Assembly (NCBI GenBank): GCA_026391795.1
Contig: JAPLDI010000047.1
Span: 1-64,000, forward strand
DNA from: Bacteroidota bacterium
Lineage (GTDB): Bacteria > Bacteroidota > Bacteroidia > Bacteroidales > FEN-979
Direction of reading: 5' to 3'
DNA: 64,000 bases
In this document: positions 53,155 through 62,224 of the stretch, one piece after another
Numbering within the stretch: the first letter of the stretch is position 1
Layout: every line of letters begins with the position of its first letter
Notes under the pieces: generated by a model
Told to the model about the DNA's origin: nothing
The model's database searches: none
Seen by the model: the letters and a program-made list of their open reading frames with translations, nothing else
Position numbers and translations under genes: made by a program

Positions 53155-54549
53155 ATGAAAAATAAATACATTGATCTGATCGAACAGACCTTTGAATTTC
53201 CCCAGCCTGAATTTGAAGTCCAGGATAATGAACTTTATTTTCATAAGGTTTCCCTGATGGACATCATCAAACAGTATGGTACCCCGCTCAGAATAAGTTA
53301 CCTTCCCAAGATATCTACGCAGATTCAGGGAGCAAAAAGGCTGTTTAATGTTGCAATGGCGAAGGTTGATTACCAGGGTGATTACCATTATTGTTACTGC
53401 ACAAAAAGCTCGCATTTCAATTTTGTTGTGGAAGAGGCCTTGAAGAATGAGATCAACCTTGAAACATCTTCCGCATTTGATATCCCCATCATTGAAGACC
53501 TGCACTCACGGGGATTATTCAGCAAGGACCAATACATCATCTGCAACGGCTTCAAACGGCCTTTGTACATTGAATACATTGTAAATCTTGTCAACCAGGG
53601 ATTCAAAAACACAACCCCGGTACTGGATAACCTTTTCGAACTTGATAAATATGAGAACCTGATCGGCAACAACCGTATGAAGATCGGGATCCGCATTGCA
53701 TCGGAAGAAGAGCCCAAATTCGATTTTTACACATCCCGGCTCGGGATCCGGTACAATGATATTCTTCCCTATTATGTCGATAAGATTAAGGACAACCCGA
53801 AGTTTGAACTTAAGATGCTTCATTTTTTCCTGAATACCGGGATCAAGGATACGGCCTATTACTGGAACGAATTGCACAAAAGCGTAAGTGTATACTGTGA
53901 CCTTAAGAAGATCTGTCCGGAACTGACTGCCCTGAATATCGGTGGAGGTCTGCCGATCAAAAACTCGCTTGATTTTTCCTATGACTATGAATACATGGCC
54001 GAGGAGATCATCTCGCAGATCAAGAGCATTTGCGAACGTAATGAGGTACCTGAACCGGATGTTTTTACAGAATTCGGACAATACACCGTTGGGGAAAGCG
54101 GAGCCGTCCTGTTCTCCATTATTGACCAGAAAAGGCAGAACGACAGGGAGGTCTGGAACATGATCGACAGTTCTTTCATGAACACGTTGCCTGATACCTG
54201 GGCCAGTAACCAGAAATTTATTTTACTGGCCATCAATAACTGGGATGTGGAATATGAACGCGTCTTCCTGGGTGGGCTGACCTGCGACAGTGAAGATTAT
54301 TACAATGCTGAAGGACATACCAATGCTGTTTACCTTCCGAAATTCCAGGAAAAAGTACCGCAATACATCGGGTTGTTCCATACCGGGGCTTATCAGGAGG
54401 CGATCGGCGGTTACGGCGGCATCCAGCATTGCCTGATCCCGGCACCGAAACACGTTCTTATTGACCTTGATGAGAATGATGAAGTCACTTACAAGCTTTT
54501 TTCCAAAGAACAGAGCTTTAAATCCATGCTTAAAATTCTTGGGTATTGA
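53155..54549 (+). CDS. speA: Biosynthetic arginine decarboxylase (fold III, short form)
   Basis: 464 residues, the short fold-III PLP decarboxylase found in Bacteroidota rather than the 630-residue enterobacterial SpeA. PLP lysine Lys84 lies in YHYCYCTKSSHFNF; other elements are NIGGGLPIKNSLDF (glycine loop), FTEFGQYTVGESGAV and GGLTCDSEDYYN with the C-terminal catalytic Cys. It converts arginine to agmatine, the first step to putrescine/spermidine. Next gene on the strand, with its own promoter, is a deoxyhypusine-synthase-like enzyme. No agmatinase or agmatine deiminase is in the window. Confidence 0.9.
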   Translation: MKNKYIDLIEQTFEFPQPEFEVQDNELYFHKVSLMDIIKQYGTPLRISYLPKISTQIQGAKRLFNVAMAKVDYQGDYHYCYCTKSSHFNFVVEEALKNEINLETSSAFDIPIIEDLHSRGLFSKDQYIICNGFKRPLYIEYIVNLVNQGFKNTTPVLDNLFELDKYENLIGNNRMKIGIRIASEEEPKFDFYTSRLGIRYNDILPYYVDKIKDNPKFELKMLHFFLNTGIKDTAYYWNELHKSVSVYCDLKKICPELTALNIGGGLPIKNSLDFSYDYEYMAEEIISQIKSICERNEVPEPDVFTEFGQYTVGESGAVLFSIIDQKRQNDREVWNMIDSSFMNTLPDTWASNQKFILLAINNWDVEYERVFLGGLTCDSEDYYNAEGHTNAVYLPKFQEKVPQYIGLFHTGAYQEAIGGYGGIQHCLIPAPKHVLIDLDENDEVTYKLFSKEQSFKSMLKILGY

Positions 54550-54623
54550 CCCTTTTAAAAATTCATAAATCGATCAACGATCCTCGAATTATATCCGGAA
54601 GTAAGGCTTCTGAAAAGAATTTT

Positions 54624-54631
54624 TACTTTTG
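54624..54631 (+). promoter_or_regulatory. -7 promoter box TACTTTTG for the deoxyhypusine-synthase-like gene
   Basis: Exact TAnnTTTG, 43 nt before the ATG at 54675, same octamer as the speA box. Confidence 0.6.
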
Positions 54632-54674
54632 CAGTAGTTTATAAAAGTTATTATAATAAAATCCATCCATCGAT

Positions 54675-55691
54675 ATGAAGAAAAAAGAGTTCCTGAAAAA
54701 TCCGGTCAAGCATTTTGATGTAAAGAAAATCAATGCAATACCCATCATCGATGCCATGAGGGACATGTCATTCACCTCCCGTGACACTGCCGGCGCAGCA
54801 GATATCCTGAACCGGATGATCAGGGACAAAGGATGTACAGTGTTCCTGACCATTGCCGGGAGTACCAGTGCCGGTGGTTGTATGCAGGTTTATGTCGACA
54901 TGGTCAAGAGCAACATGGTGGATGCCATCATTGCAACCGGAGCCTCAATCGTGGATATGGATTTTTTTGAGGCACTCGGGTATAAGCATTACCAGGGATC
55001 CTACAACGCCGATGATAAGCAGCTAAGGGCATTGTATATCGACAGGATTTATGATACCTACATCGATGAAGAAGAACTGCAGGCATGTGACATGACCATC
55101 GGAAAGATCGCTGATTCACTGGAGCCCAGGCCTTATTCGTCCCGGGAGTTCATCTGGGAGATGGGAAAATACCTGAAGAAAAATTCGAAGAAGAAAGATT
55201 CGCTCGTGCAGGCCTGTTATGAGCACAATGTTCCCATTTTCTGCCCGGCCTTCAGTGACAGCAGTGCGGGGTTTGGCCTCGTAAAGCACCAGTGGACCCA
55301 TCCGGAGAAACATGTTTCCATCGATTCCGTCAAGGATTTTCTCGAACTGACCCTGATCAAAATGAAAGCAAAAACATCCGGGCTCTTTATGATCGGCGGG
55401 GGAGTGCCCAAAAACTTCGTTCAGGACACGGTCATCTGCGCGGAGGTGCTCGGGAAAGAGGTTCCCATGCATAAATATGCTGTTCAGATCACCGTTGCCG
55501 ATTCACGTGATGGTGCCTGTTCCAGTTCCACACTGAAAGAGGCCTCCTCCTGGGGGAAAGTTGACACCGTTTATGAAAAGATGGTCTATGCTGAAGCCAC
55601 CTCAGTTCTGCCGTTGATTGTCAGCTATGTTTACCACAAAGGCGACTGGAAGAAGCGGAAAAAGTATGAGTGGGCGAAGATCTATAAGTAG
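54675..55691 (+). CDS. Deoxyhypusine synthase-family enzyme (polyamine aminobutyl transfer)
   Basis: 338 residues. NAD-binding Rossmann elements LTIAGSTSAGGCMQ and IIATGASIVDMDFFEALGYK, PIFCPAFSDSSAGFG, and the active-site Lys246 in IGGGVPKNF, matching the GGGxxK motif of eukaryotic and archaeal DHS where Lys forms the aminobutyl imine. Bacteria have no eIF5A to modify, so bacterial members are thought to make homospermidine or related polyamines. The neighbouring arginine decarboxylase supports a polyamine role. Substrate not decided. Its stop is followed by the GTCAGAGGTCAGA word array. Confidence 0.88.
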   Translation: MKKKEFLKNPVKHFDVKKINAIPIIDAMRDMSFTSRDTAGAADILNRMIRDKGCTVFLTIAGSTSAGGCMQVYVDMVKSNMVDAIIATGASIVDMDFFEALGYKHYQGSYNADDKQLRALYIDRIYDTYIDEEELQACDMTIGKIADSLEPRPYSSREFIWEMGKYLKKNSKKKDSLVQACYEHNVPIFCPAFSDSSAGFGLVKHQWTHPEKHVSIDSVKDFLELTLIKMKAKTSGLFMIGGGVPKNFVQDTVICAEVLGKEVPMHKYAVQITVADSRDGACSSSTLKEASSWGKVDTVYEKMVYAEATSVLPLIVSYVYHKGDWKKRKKYEWAKIYK

Positions 55692-55770
55692 CGTTCTGAA
55701 GTCAGAGGTCAGAGATCGGAAGATAGAAGATAGAAGATAGAAGATTAATTTTTACTCACCAGTTCACCAG
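55692..55770. repeat. Convergent 3' word repeats (GTCAGAGGTCAGA, GAAGATA, TGGTGAACT)
   Basis: After the plus-strand stop: GTCAGAGGTCAGA (55701-55713), identical to the recQ 3' word, then GGAAGATAGAAGATAGAAGA (period 7, AGAAGAT). Opposing gene side, on the minus strand after TAG: CTGGTGAACTGGTGAGTAAA, a variant of the TGGTGAATT word. Each is in the sense orientation of its own gene. Confidence 0.8.
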
Positions 55771-57147
55771 CTAATTGCGGTACTTCAGCCATTTCCACAG
55801 TTCCTTGTAGGTAACCTTCTTTCCGTACATCAGGATTCCTGTCCGGTATATTTTTGCAGCCATCCACGTCGTTCCGAGAAATCCGGCAACAAGCAAGGTC
55901 ATGGAAAGGATGATCTGAAAATAGGGCACACCGAATGGGATCCGGATCATCATGATAACAGGAGATGTGAAGGGGAAAATCGAAAACCAGAATGCAACCG
56001 GGCCATTAGGTTCCTGAATCACAAACTGAGCCATTACAATCGACAAAATCAGGGGCACTGTAAGCGGCACCATGAATTGCTGTGTATCCGCCTCGCTGTC
56101 GACGGCTGATCCGACAGCTGCAAAAAGAGCGGCATAAAGAAGGTATCCAAACAGGAAAAAGAAGAGGAACATCCCGATCATAACGGGGAAATCGATGGAT
56201 TCGATAGCAGCAATCACCTCATTTGTCTGTTCTGATGTAACTTTGGTTGAATCCGCGGCGTTTGGCAGCTGCATCGCTGTCATTCCGTTTGTCCTCGATT
56301 TCATTAATTGTTCGGCGGTATGGCCTGTTTTATTCTTCGAGGAAAAAGACGATGTTGCAATGGTCACAATGGTACCGGTGAGGATAACCCACAACAGGAA
56401 CTGGGTCAGTCCGACCAACCCGATACCCGCGATCTTTCCCATCATCAGCTGGAACGGTTTGACGGAGGATATGATCACTTCAATGATGCGGTTTGTCTTT
56501 TCTTCAATCACCCCGCGCATCACCTGGGAACCGAAAAGGAAAATAAAGAAGTAGATAAGGATTCCGCTGAACATCCCCAGGACCATGCTCACTTCAGGGT
56601 AACTTTTTTCCTCTTTCCCTTCATCCCCAATCTTGATTGTGCTTATATCAACACTGGCTTTTATGGAACGAAGGATGTCATCGGTTGTGAGTTTTGCGTC
56701 CTCCGACAGTTTCAGATCTCTGATCTTGGCTTCCAGCTTTAACTCCTCCACCCGTTTTCCCATTACATTTTTGATGTAACTCTTCACATTCATGTTAACC
56801 TGGCTCTTGGAATAAAGTATGGCCGAGCTGGGAAGCGATAATTCTGTTTTTGGGATGTAGAGCAGGGCATAATCGCCGCTTTTGGTGAAGGAGGATTTTG
56901 CCGAGCCGATATCGCTGACAAGGTAATGGAATTTGATGCTCTCAGAGTCTTTGAATTTTCCGTAGAAAAAACCGGTCTCATCAATCACAGATACCGATTT
57001 TATTTCGTTTGTCATCGTTGCGATGTATACCGGTACAATCATAATGGCAGCCATCAGCAATGGTCCGAGAATTGTCATAACAATAAAGGACCTTTTTCTG
57101 ACGCGGGTCAGGTATTCTCTTCGGATGATCAGGAGGATCTTATTCAT
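55771..57147 (-). CDS. ABC-2 type exporter permease (NatB-like)
   Basis: 458 residues. N-terminal RREYLTRVRKRSFIVMTILG with TM1, a large extracytoplasmic domain (about 50-190), then five or six helices in the C-terminal half (ILIYFFIFLFGSQVMRGVIE; EEKTNRIIEVIISSVKPFQL, the typical permease coupling motif). NatB/CcmB-type exporter. It overlaps the ATPase gene by 4 bp (ATGA). Exported compound unknown; family members handle sodium, antibiotics or lipids. Confidence 0.9.
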   Translation of the reverse strand: MNKILLIIRREYLTRVRKRSFIVMTILGPLLMAAIMIVPVYIATMTNEIKSVSVIDETGFFYGKFKDSESIKFHYLVSDIGSAKSSFTKSGDYALLYIPKTELSLPSSAILYSKSQVNMNVKSYIKNVMGKRVEELKLEAKIRDLKLSEDAKLTTDDILRSIKASVDISTIKIGDEGKEEKSYPEVSMVLGMFSGILIYFFIFLFGSQVMRGVIEEKTNRIIEVIISSVKPFQLMMGKIAGIGLVGLTQFLLWVILTGTIVTIATSSFSSKNKTGHTAEQLMKSRTNGMTAMQLPNAADSTKVTSEQTNEVIAAIESIDFPVMIGMFLFFFLFGYLLYAALFAAVGSAVDSEADTQQFMVPLTVPLILSIVMAQFVIQEPNGPVAFWFSIFPFTSPVIMMIRIPFGVPYFQIILSMTLLVAGFLGTTWMAAKIYRTGILMYGKKVTYKELWKWLKYRN

Positions 57148-58094
57148 ATCTTTTCGCTTGAAGAAGTGGAAGGATCGGGATGCTGACTGGTAACAGTCCG
57201 GATGAATATATCGTTCATACTTGGAATGATCTCGTTGACGGAATGTATCATTACATGAGGGATTACCTGGCGGATGAGATCATTGGGAGTTGCTTCAGCC
57301 GGGATGCGGATCCTCGCTTTGAGATGCTCATTCACAGGGTTGAGTTCCAGGCATTCAAAGGAGGAGGGCAGGAAAGTGCGCAAGTCGCCGTCAAATTTTG
57401 AAAACTGTACTTCGAAGGTGTTTGTTTTGTAAGTCTTTTTGATCTCCCACACATTTCCTTCGAGTATCTTGCGGGCATTGTTGATCAATGCGATATTGTC
57501 GCAGAGCTCTTCAACAGAAGCCATGTTGTGCGTTGAAAAGATGATGGTGGATCCTTTTTTCTGAAGCTGCAGGATCTCTTCTTTGAGAAGGTTGACGTTG
57601 ATCGGGTCAAAACCGCTGAATGGCTCATCAAAGATCAGCATCGTGGGTTCATGGATGATGGTGACGATGAACTGAACCTTCTGCTGCATTCCTTTTGAAA
57701 GTTCTTCAACCTTTCGGTTCCACCATGAGGTAATCTCAAATTTTTCGAACCAGTACTTCAGTTTGGTTAGGGCATCATGCCGGCTCAGCCCTTTCAGCTG
57801 GGTGAGGTAAAGCGCCTGTTCCCCGATTTTCATCTTCTTGTATAGTCCTCGCTCTTCGGGAAGGTAGCCGATGCTGAAGATATCGGAAGGTGTCATGGGG
57901 TTGCCCCTGAAGTAAAGTTCACCTTCATCAGGTGCCAGGATCCGGTTCACAATCCGGATAAAAGTTGTTTTTCCGGCGCCATTGGGTCCAAGAAGCCCGA
58001 AGATACTCCCTTCAGGCACATTGATATCGACCCTGTCCAGGGCTTTGTGTTGGGCAAATGTCTTAGTGACATTTTTAGCAATAAAGAGATCCAT
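57144..58094 (-). CDS. ABC-2 exporter ATP-binding protein (NatA-like)
   Basis: 316 residues. Walker A GPNGAGKTT (about 36), YLPEERGLYKKM Q-loop region, signature ELSKGMQQKVQF, Walker B MLIFDEPFSGFDP and switch His in FSTHNMASVEEL. The extra 90 residues at the C-terminus correspond to the DUF4162 domain of NatA-type ATPases. Forms the exporter with the coupled permease. Follows dnaJ at 33 bp, so could be part of a stress transcript. Confidence 0.92.
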   Translation of the reverse strand: MDLFIAKNVTKTFAQHKALDRVDINVPEGSIFGLLGPNGAGKTTFIRIVNRILAPDEGELYFRGNPMTPSDIFSIGYLPEERGLYKKMKIGEQALYLTQLKGLSRHDALTKLKYWFEKFEITSWWNRKVEELSKGMQQKVQFIVTIIHEPTMLIFDEPFSGFDPINVNLLKEEILQLQKKGSTIIFSTHNMASVEELCDNIALINNARKILEGNVWEIKKTYKTNTFEVQFSKFDGDLRTFLPSSFECLELNPVNEHLKARIRIPAEATPNDLIRQVIPHVMIHSVNEIIPSMNDIFIRTVTSQHPDPSTSSSEKI

Positions 58095-58127
58095 CGGGGT
58101 CAGTCTTATGATGAAATGGAAAGGGTA

Positions 58128-59297
58128 TTATTCGAAAATATCTTTCATCCGTGAAAAAATGTTTTTGTCACGAGCAGAAGGATTCGGCTTGAAATTCGGT
58201 GAATTGCCCAGTTTTTCCAGGGTCGCTTTTTCTTCTTTTGAGAGGTTACGGGGAATCCATACATGAATGGTGATCAGCAGGTCACCTTTGCCTTCCCACT
58301 GATTTACATTGGCCAGTCCTTTCCCTTTTAACCGGAGTACTTTTCCGCTTTGCGTTCCGGGTTCAATTTTGATTTTTGCCTTGCCATCGATCGTGGGGAT
58401 CTCCGCCGAGGTTCCGAGTGCGGCCTCGGTTATTGTAATATAATGTTCATAATGAAGGTTGTCCCCGTCTCTTATCAGGTCGGGATGTGCAATCTCCTCA
58501 ATTTGTACGAATAGGTCGCCCGGTACCCCGCTGCGGGCAGCTGCATTACCTTTCCCGTTTACAGAGAGCTGCATGCCTTCTGCAACGCCGGCAGGGATCC
58601 GGATACTGATCACCTCTTCTCCTTTAACGATACCGTTTCCGGCACAACTCTGACATTTATCGGTGATGATCTGTCCTTCGCCTCCGCATTGCGGGCAGGG
58701 AGAGGAAGTTTGCATCTGCCCAAGGAAGGTGCTTGTAACACGGGTGACAGTACCACTTCCGTGGCAGGTTGAACAGGTCTGGTAGGCACTTCCGCCTTTG
58801 GCACCTGTTCCTTTACAGGTAGTGCACTGGATGTATTTGTTGACCTTGATCTTTTTTTCAACGCCATGCGCGATCTCATCCAGCGTAAGTCTTACTTTTA
58901 CCCGCAGGTTGGAACCCCGGTTCACGGCTCTTCTTCCACGACCGCCACCTCCGAACATGGAACCAAATGAATCATCAAAGCCGCCTCCTCCGAAAATATC
59001 CCCGAAGTGACGGAATATATCATCCATGCTCATGCTGCCGCTGAAGCCGCCGCCAAAGCCTGAGGCATTATTTCCCATTCCGGCATGCCCGAACTGGTCA
59101 TACCGTTTCCGTTTCTCGGCATCGCTGAGCACCTCATAGGCTTCAGCAGCTTCCTTGAATTTTTCTTCGGCAGCTTTGTTGTCAGGATTTTTATCCGGAT
59201 GATATTTCAATGCCTGCTGACGATAAGCTTTTTTGATCTCTTCAGGAGTGGCATTTCTGGAGACTTCCAGTATTTCGTAATAATCACGTTTGGACAT
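58128..59297 (-). CDS. dnaJ: Chaperone DnaJ
   Basis: 389 residues, type I. J domain with HPD at 33-35, Gly/Phe-rich linker ([25 protein letters not shown]), four CxxCxGxG zinc modules ([32 protein letters not shown]) and the C-terminal substrate-binding domains. Stimulates DnaK ATPase and delivers unfolded clients. Downstream of grpE with a 96-bp gap; dnaK is not in the window. Confidence 0.97.
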   Translation of the reverse strand: MSKRDYYEILEVSRNATPEEIKKAYRQQALKYHPDKNPDNKAAEEKFKEAAEAYEVLSDAEKRKRYDQFGHAGMGNNASGFGGGFSGSMSMDDIFRHFGDIFGGGGFDDSFGSMFGGGGRGRRAVNRGSNLRVKVRLTLDEIAHGVEKKIKVNKYIQCTTCKGTGAKGGSAYQTCSTCHGSGTVTRVTSTFLGQMQTSSPCPQCGGEGQIITDKCQSCAGNGIVKGEEVISIRIPAGVAEGMQLSVNGKGNAAARSGVPGDLFVQIEEIAHPDLIRDGDNLHYEHYITITEAALGTSAEIPTIDGKAKIKIEPGTQSGKVLRLKGKGLANVNQWEGKGDLLITIHVWIPRNLSKEEKATLEKLGNSPNFKPNPSARDKNIFSRMKDIFE

Positions 59298-59393
59298 CAG
59301 GTAATAGGTTCAAGGTATTAGGTTCAGGTTTCTGGTTTGGATGTCTATTTTCTCTATACTCTATTAACCATTCACCATTCACTTATCACTTTG
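59298..59393. repeat. Word-like repeats between grpE and dnaJ
   Basis: Minus (sense) strand after the grpE stop: GTGATAAGTGAATGGTGAAT, GGTTAATAGAG, then CCTGAACCTAATACC and TTGAACCTATTACCTG directly before the dnaJ ATG. CCTAATACC (59314-59322) is shared with the arrays at 2264 and 28647, same sense orientation. Confidence 0.7.
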
Positions 59394-60029
59394 TTAATTT
59401 CCAACCACCACTTTCGCATAACGGATCACCGTCCCGTTAAGGAGGTAGCCGTTCTGGATCACATCAACTACCTTGCCTTTGAGTTCAGGTTTGGGTGCCG
59501 GAATATTTGTCAGGGCCTCGTGGTAGTCGGTGTTAAATTCTTCCCCAGTTGCCTTCATCCGTTCCAGGCCCTGCTGTGAAAGAATATTTTTCAGTTTCCC
59601 ATAAATGAGGTTGATCCCGTCGAGCATGGGATTCTCTTTTTCTTCACTGGTATCCATGGCACTTAGTGCCCTTTCGAAATCGTCAAGAACCGGTAACAGG
59701 GCAGTAATGAGATCAGAAGCAGCTGTTTTGCTAAGCTCGATCCGCTCTTTTAACGACCGTTTCCTGTAATTGTCAAATTCAGAGTACAACCGGAGATACT
59801 TGTCATTCCATTGGGCGACTTCCTGTTCCATTTCCTCCACCTTGTCCTCTTTTCTGTGTTTTGATCTGAGCGTTTTTTCTTTTTTATGATCCGGGTGTTC
59901 CAGGGTTGATTCAGCAGAGGATTCTTTTTCAGGATCCAGTACAGTATCTTCCGGGTTTTCGTTGGTTTCTTTTTCTTTCCGGTTTTGAATGATCTCTTCG
60001 TTTTGATTGTTCAGTTCTTCCATTGTCAT
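59394..60029 (-). CDS. grpE: Nucleotide exchange factor GrpE
   Basis: 211 residues. A long acidic, Glu/Lys-rich N-terminal extension (about 80 residues) leads into the coiled coil (QWNDKYLRLYSEFDNYRKRS) and beta domain (GEEFNTDYHEALTNIPAPKP; VVDVIQNGYLLNGTVIRYAK VVVGN). Releases ADP from DnaK. A near-consensus box GACTTTTG sits shortly upstream. The start could be the second ATG (two codons in). Confidence 0.95.
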   Translation of the reverse strand: MTMEELNNQNEEIIQNRKEKETNENPEDTVLDPEKESSAESTLEHPDHKKEKTLRSKHRKEDKVEEMEQEVAQWNDKYLRLYSEFDNYRKRSLKERIELSKTAASDLITALLPVLDDFERALSAMDTSEEKENPMLDGINLIYGKLKNILSQQGLERMKATGEEFNTDYHEALTNIPAPKPELKGKVVDVIQNGYLLNGTVIRYAKVVVGN

Positions 60030-60079
60030 AAATTCTTCAACGTCAAAAGTCTGTTATTTTTGATTTGTCCTCTCCCATC

Positions 60080-60117
60080 AAAAAACCTGCCATGGAATTT
60101 CAGGACAAAATGGCAGG
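60080..60117 (-). terminator. Rho-independent terminator after murA
   Basis: On the minus strand CCTGCCAT - 16-nt loop - ATGGCAGG followed by TTTTTTG. The hairpin starts two bases beyond the murA stop codon. Confidence 0.85.
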
Positions 60118-60118
60118 A

Positions 60119-61423
60119 TCATATACGCTGGATGTCGGCGCCAAGGTTTCTCAGGCGGAGATCGATCTCCTGGTATCCCCGGTCGATCTGTTCAATGTTG
60201 TCGATGATGCTTGTCCCTTCAGCCGATAAAGCGGCAATGAGAAGAGCAACACCGGCCCGGATATCAGGTGAGGACATGCGGAGGCCGCGCAAGGGATATT
60301 GCCGGTCGAGGCCGATGACGGTTGCCCTGTGAGGATCGCAAAGGATGATCTTGGCTCCCATGTCGATCAGTTTATCGACAAAGAAAAGACGGCTTTCAAA
60401 CATTTTCTGGTGGATCAGGACGCTGCCCCGGGCCTGTGTCGCAACAACCAGCACGATGCTGATCAGGTCAGGCGTAAATCCCGGCCACGGTGCATCGGCA
60501 ATCGTCATGATGGATCCGTCCATAAAGGTTTCAAGTTCATAAACCTCTTTTTGGGGAATGAAGATATCGTCGCCCTGACGTATGATATCGATACCAAGCC
60601 GGCGGAATACATCGGGGATGAGTCCCAGTTGCTGGTAATTCACATTCTTGATGGTAATTGCAGAACGTGTCATTGCTGCAAGGCCGATGAAACTGCCAAC
60701 TTCGATCATGTCTGACAAAAGGGTATGCTCACAGCCTTTGAGACTTGTGACTCCTTCAATGGTCAGCAGGTTGGATCCGATGCCCTGAATTTTTGCGCCC
60801 ATGCTCGAAAGCATGGTGCAGAGCTGAAAAAGGTAAGGCTCGCAGGCAGCATTGAATATCGTGCTGGTTCCTTTTGCCAGGACTGCTGCCATGACAATGT
60901 TGGCAGTGCCGGTGACGGATGCTTCATCCAGCAGCATATAACTGCCTTTCAGCTCTTTTGCTTCGATGGTGAAAAGCTGATCGGTATGATTGTAGGTAAA
61001 TTCGGCACCCAGTTTCTGGAGGCCAAAAAAATGCGTATCAAGTCGCCTACGACCGATTTTGTCACCTCCCGGAGCATGAACGATCCCTCGTCCGAAACGT
61101 GCCAGCATCGGGCCGAGGATCATAATGGACCCGCGAAGGGCTCCGACTTTTTCCTTAAAATCAGGTGTGGAAAGATATTCCAGATCGATGTCGGAGGCTT
61201 CAAATGTATAGGAAGAGGTACCGGTTGCCGATACGTTAACCCCCAGTGATTGTAACAGTTCAATCAGTTTCAGGACATCACGGATCGCAGGTACATTGTG
61301 CAGGGTGATTTTTTCTTTGGTCAGGAGGCAGGCGCAGATGACCTGCAAAGCTTCATTTTTAGCCCCCTGAGGGAGAATTTCTCCCTGCAGCTGCTTTCCC
61401 CCCTTGATCTTGAATGAACTCAT
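60119..61423 (-). CDS. murA: UDP-N-acetylglucosamine 1-carboxyvinyltransferase MurA, Asp-type
   Basis: 434 residues. First committed step of peptidoglycan synthesis, enolpyruvyl transfer from PEP to UDP-GlcNAc. Conserved Lys22-Asn23 (GAKNEALQ), LRGSIMILGPMLARFG, DLRAGVAL-like DIRAGVALLIAAL, and the C-terminal DRGYQEIDLRLRNLGAD. The active-site loop reads HAPGGDKIGRRR: the position of the Cys alkylated by fosfomycin (Cys115 in E. coli) is Asp121, as in Mycobacterium and Chlamydia, predicting intrinsic fosfomycin resistance at the target. Overlaps the DUF4290 gene by 4 bp. Confidence 0.96.
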   Translation of the reverse strand: MSSFKIKGGKQLQGEILPQGAKNEALQVICACLLTKEKITLHNVPAIRDVLKLIELLQSLGVNVSATGTSSYTFEASDIDLEYLSTPDFKEKVGALRGSIMILGPMLARFGRGIVHAPGGDKIGRRRLDTHFFGLQKLGAEFTYNHTDQLFTIEAKELKGSYMLLDEASVTGTANIVMAAVLAKGTSTIFNAACEPYLFQLCTMLSSMGAKIQGIGSNLLTIEGVTSLKGCEHTLLSDMIEVGSFIGLAAMTRSAITIKNVNYQQLGLIPDVFRRLGIDIIRQGDDIFIPQKEVYELETFMDGSIMTIADAPWPGFTPDLISIVLVVATQARGSVLIHQKMFESRLFFVDKLIDMGAKIILCDPHRATVIGLDRQYPLRGLRMSSPDIRAGVALLIAALSAEGTSIIDNIEQIDRGYQEIDLRLRNLGADIQRI

Positions 61424-62058
61424 TGCGGTTTTTTTCTTCCTCTCTGGTTGTTGTTCTTGCCTGTATTTTTCGGTCTGAAAGGCTTGTGCGGCTTGTTGCG
61501 GGCCAGAAGATCGCTTGTTGTGGTCAGCTTGATGTCCTCATTCAGCTTAAGTTGTCCTTTTGATAACACCTTCAGATGCTCTTCAATCAGATCATCGGAT
61601 ACCGAATCACGGTTCCAGTTCAGGTATGATTTTTTTAAGTGGATCGCAATGGTCTTGACCAGGGCATCTTTTTCAGGACCCTCAGGGTATGCTGTTGCCT
61701 TTTCAATGATCATGGCAATGTTCTTCCCGTAGTGTTTGAATTCAATCTCTTTATCGTGGTATGATATCCTTGCAGGCTTTGTGCTGATGTTGAGCGGGGG
61801 AGGGGGAGGGTAGGGAGCGTCAACATCGATCTTGAAATCGGAGATGATATAAAGATGGTCCCAGAGTTTGTGTTTGTAATCCACGGTATCTTTTGCCTGG
61901 GGATGCATCTGCGCCATCACGTTGATGATGATCTTGGCTGCTTTCAGCCGCTGGTCCCTGTCTTCGATCGTGCAGGCATACTGGATCATCTCCTGGATGT
62001 TCCGGCCATATTCAGGTACGATCAGGGGTTTACGGGTGGTGTTGTATTCCATATTCAT
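61420..62058 (-). CDS. DUF4290 domain protein
   Basis: 212 residues. MEYNTTRKPLIVPEYGRNIQ and LWDHLYIISDFKIDVDAPYP are diagnostic of DUF4290, a family confined to Bacteroidota and found beside murA. Soluble, helical, with a basic low-complexity tail (KNTGKNNNQRGRKKPQ) that may bind RNA or polyanions. Coupled by a 4-bp overlap to murA and led by an exact promoter box at 62075. Role unknown but the conserved linkage hints at envelope or growth control. Confidence 0.88.
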   Translation of the reverse strand: MNMEYNTTRKPLIVPEYGRNIQEMIQYACTIEDRDQRLKAAKIIINVMAQMHPQAKDTVDYKHKLWDHLYIISDFKIDVDAPYPPPPPLNISTKPARISYHDKEIEFKHYGKNIAMIIEKATAYPEGPEKDALVKTIAIHLKKSYLNWNRDSVSDDLIEEHLKVLSKGQLKLNEDIKLTTTSDLLARNKPHKPFRPKNTGKNNNQRGRKKPQ

Positions 62059-62074
62059 GATAAGAGACTTTTTG

Positions 62075-62082
62075 CAAATATA
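62075..62082 (-). promoter_or_regulatory. -7 promoter box TATATTTG for DUF4290-murA
   Basis: Exact TAnnTTTG on the minus strand, 16 nt upstream of the DUF4290 ATG; likely the main promoter of murA. Confidence 0.65.
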
Positions 62083-62093
62083 GGTATAATTAG

Positions 62094-62215
62094 GAAATAG
62101 CGAAGTAGCGAAGTTGCGAAATGGCGAAATTGCTGTCAGGCGGACGGGTTGGACAGGTTTGACGAGCGGACAGGAGGGCAGGAGGACAAGTCAGCTTATG
62201 AGTTGTTGAGCTGAT
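62094..62215. repeat. Three successive word-like arrays upstream of DUF4290-murA
   Basis: In order: GCGAAGTAGCGAAGTTGCGA-type units of 8-9 bp (62100-62133), GGACAGG/GGCAGGAGGACA units (62140-62190) and GAGTTGTTGAGCTGATGAGT (62200-62220). Each is a short degenerate tandem of a different word. They occupy part of the 367-bp gap between the adhesin-like gene and DUF4290. Confidence 0.7.
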
Positions 62216-62224
62216 GAGTTTTAA

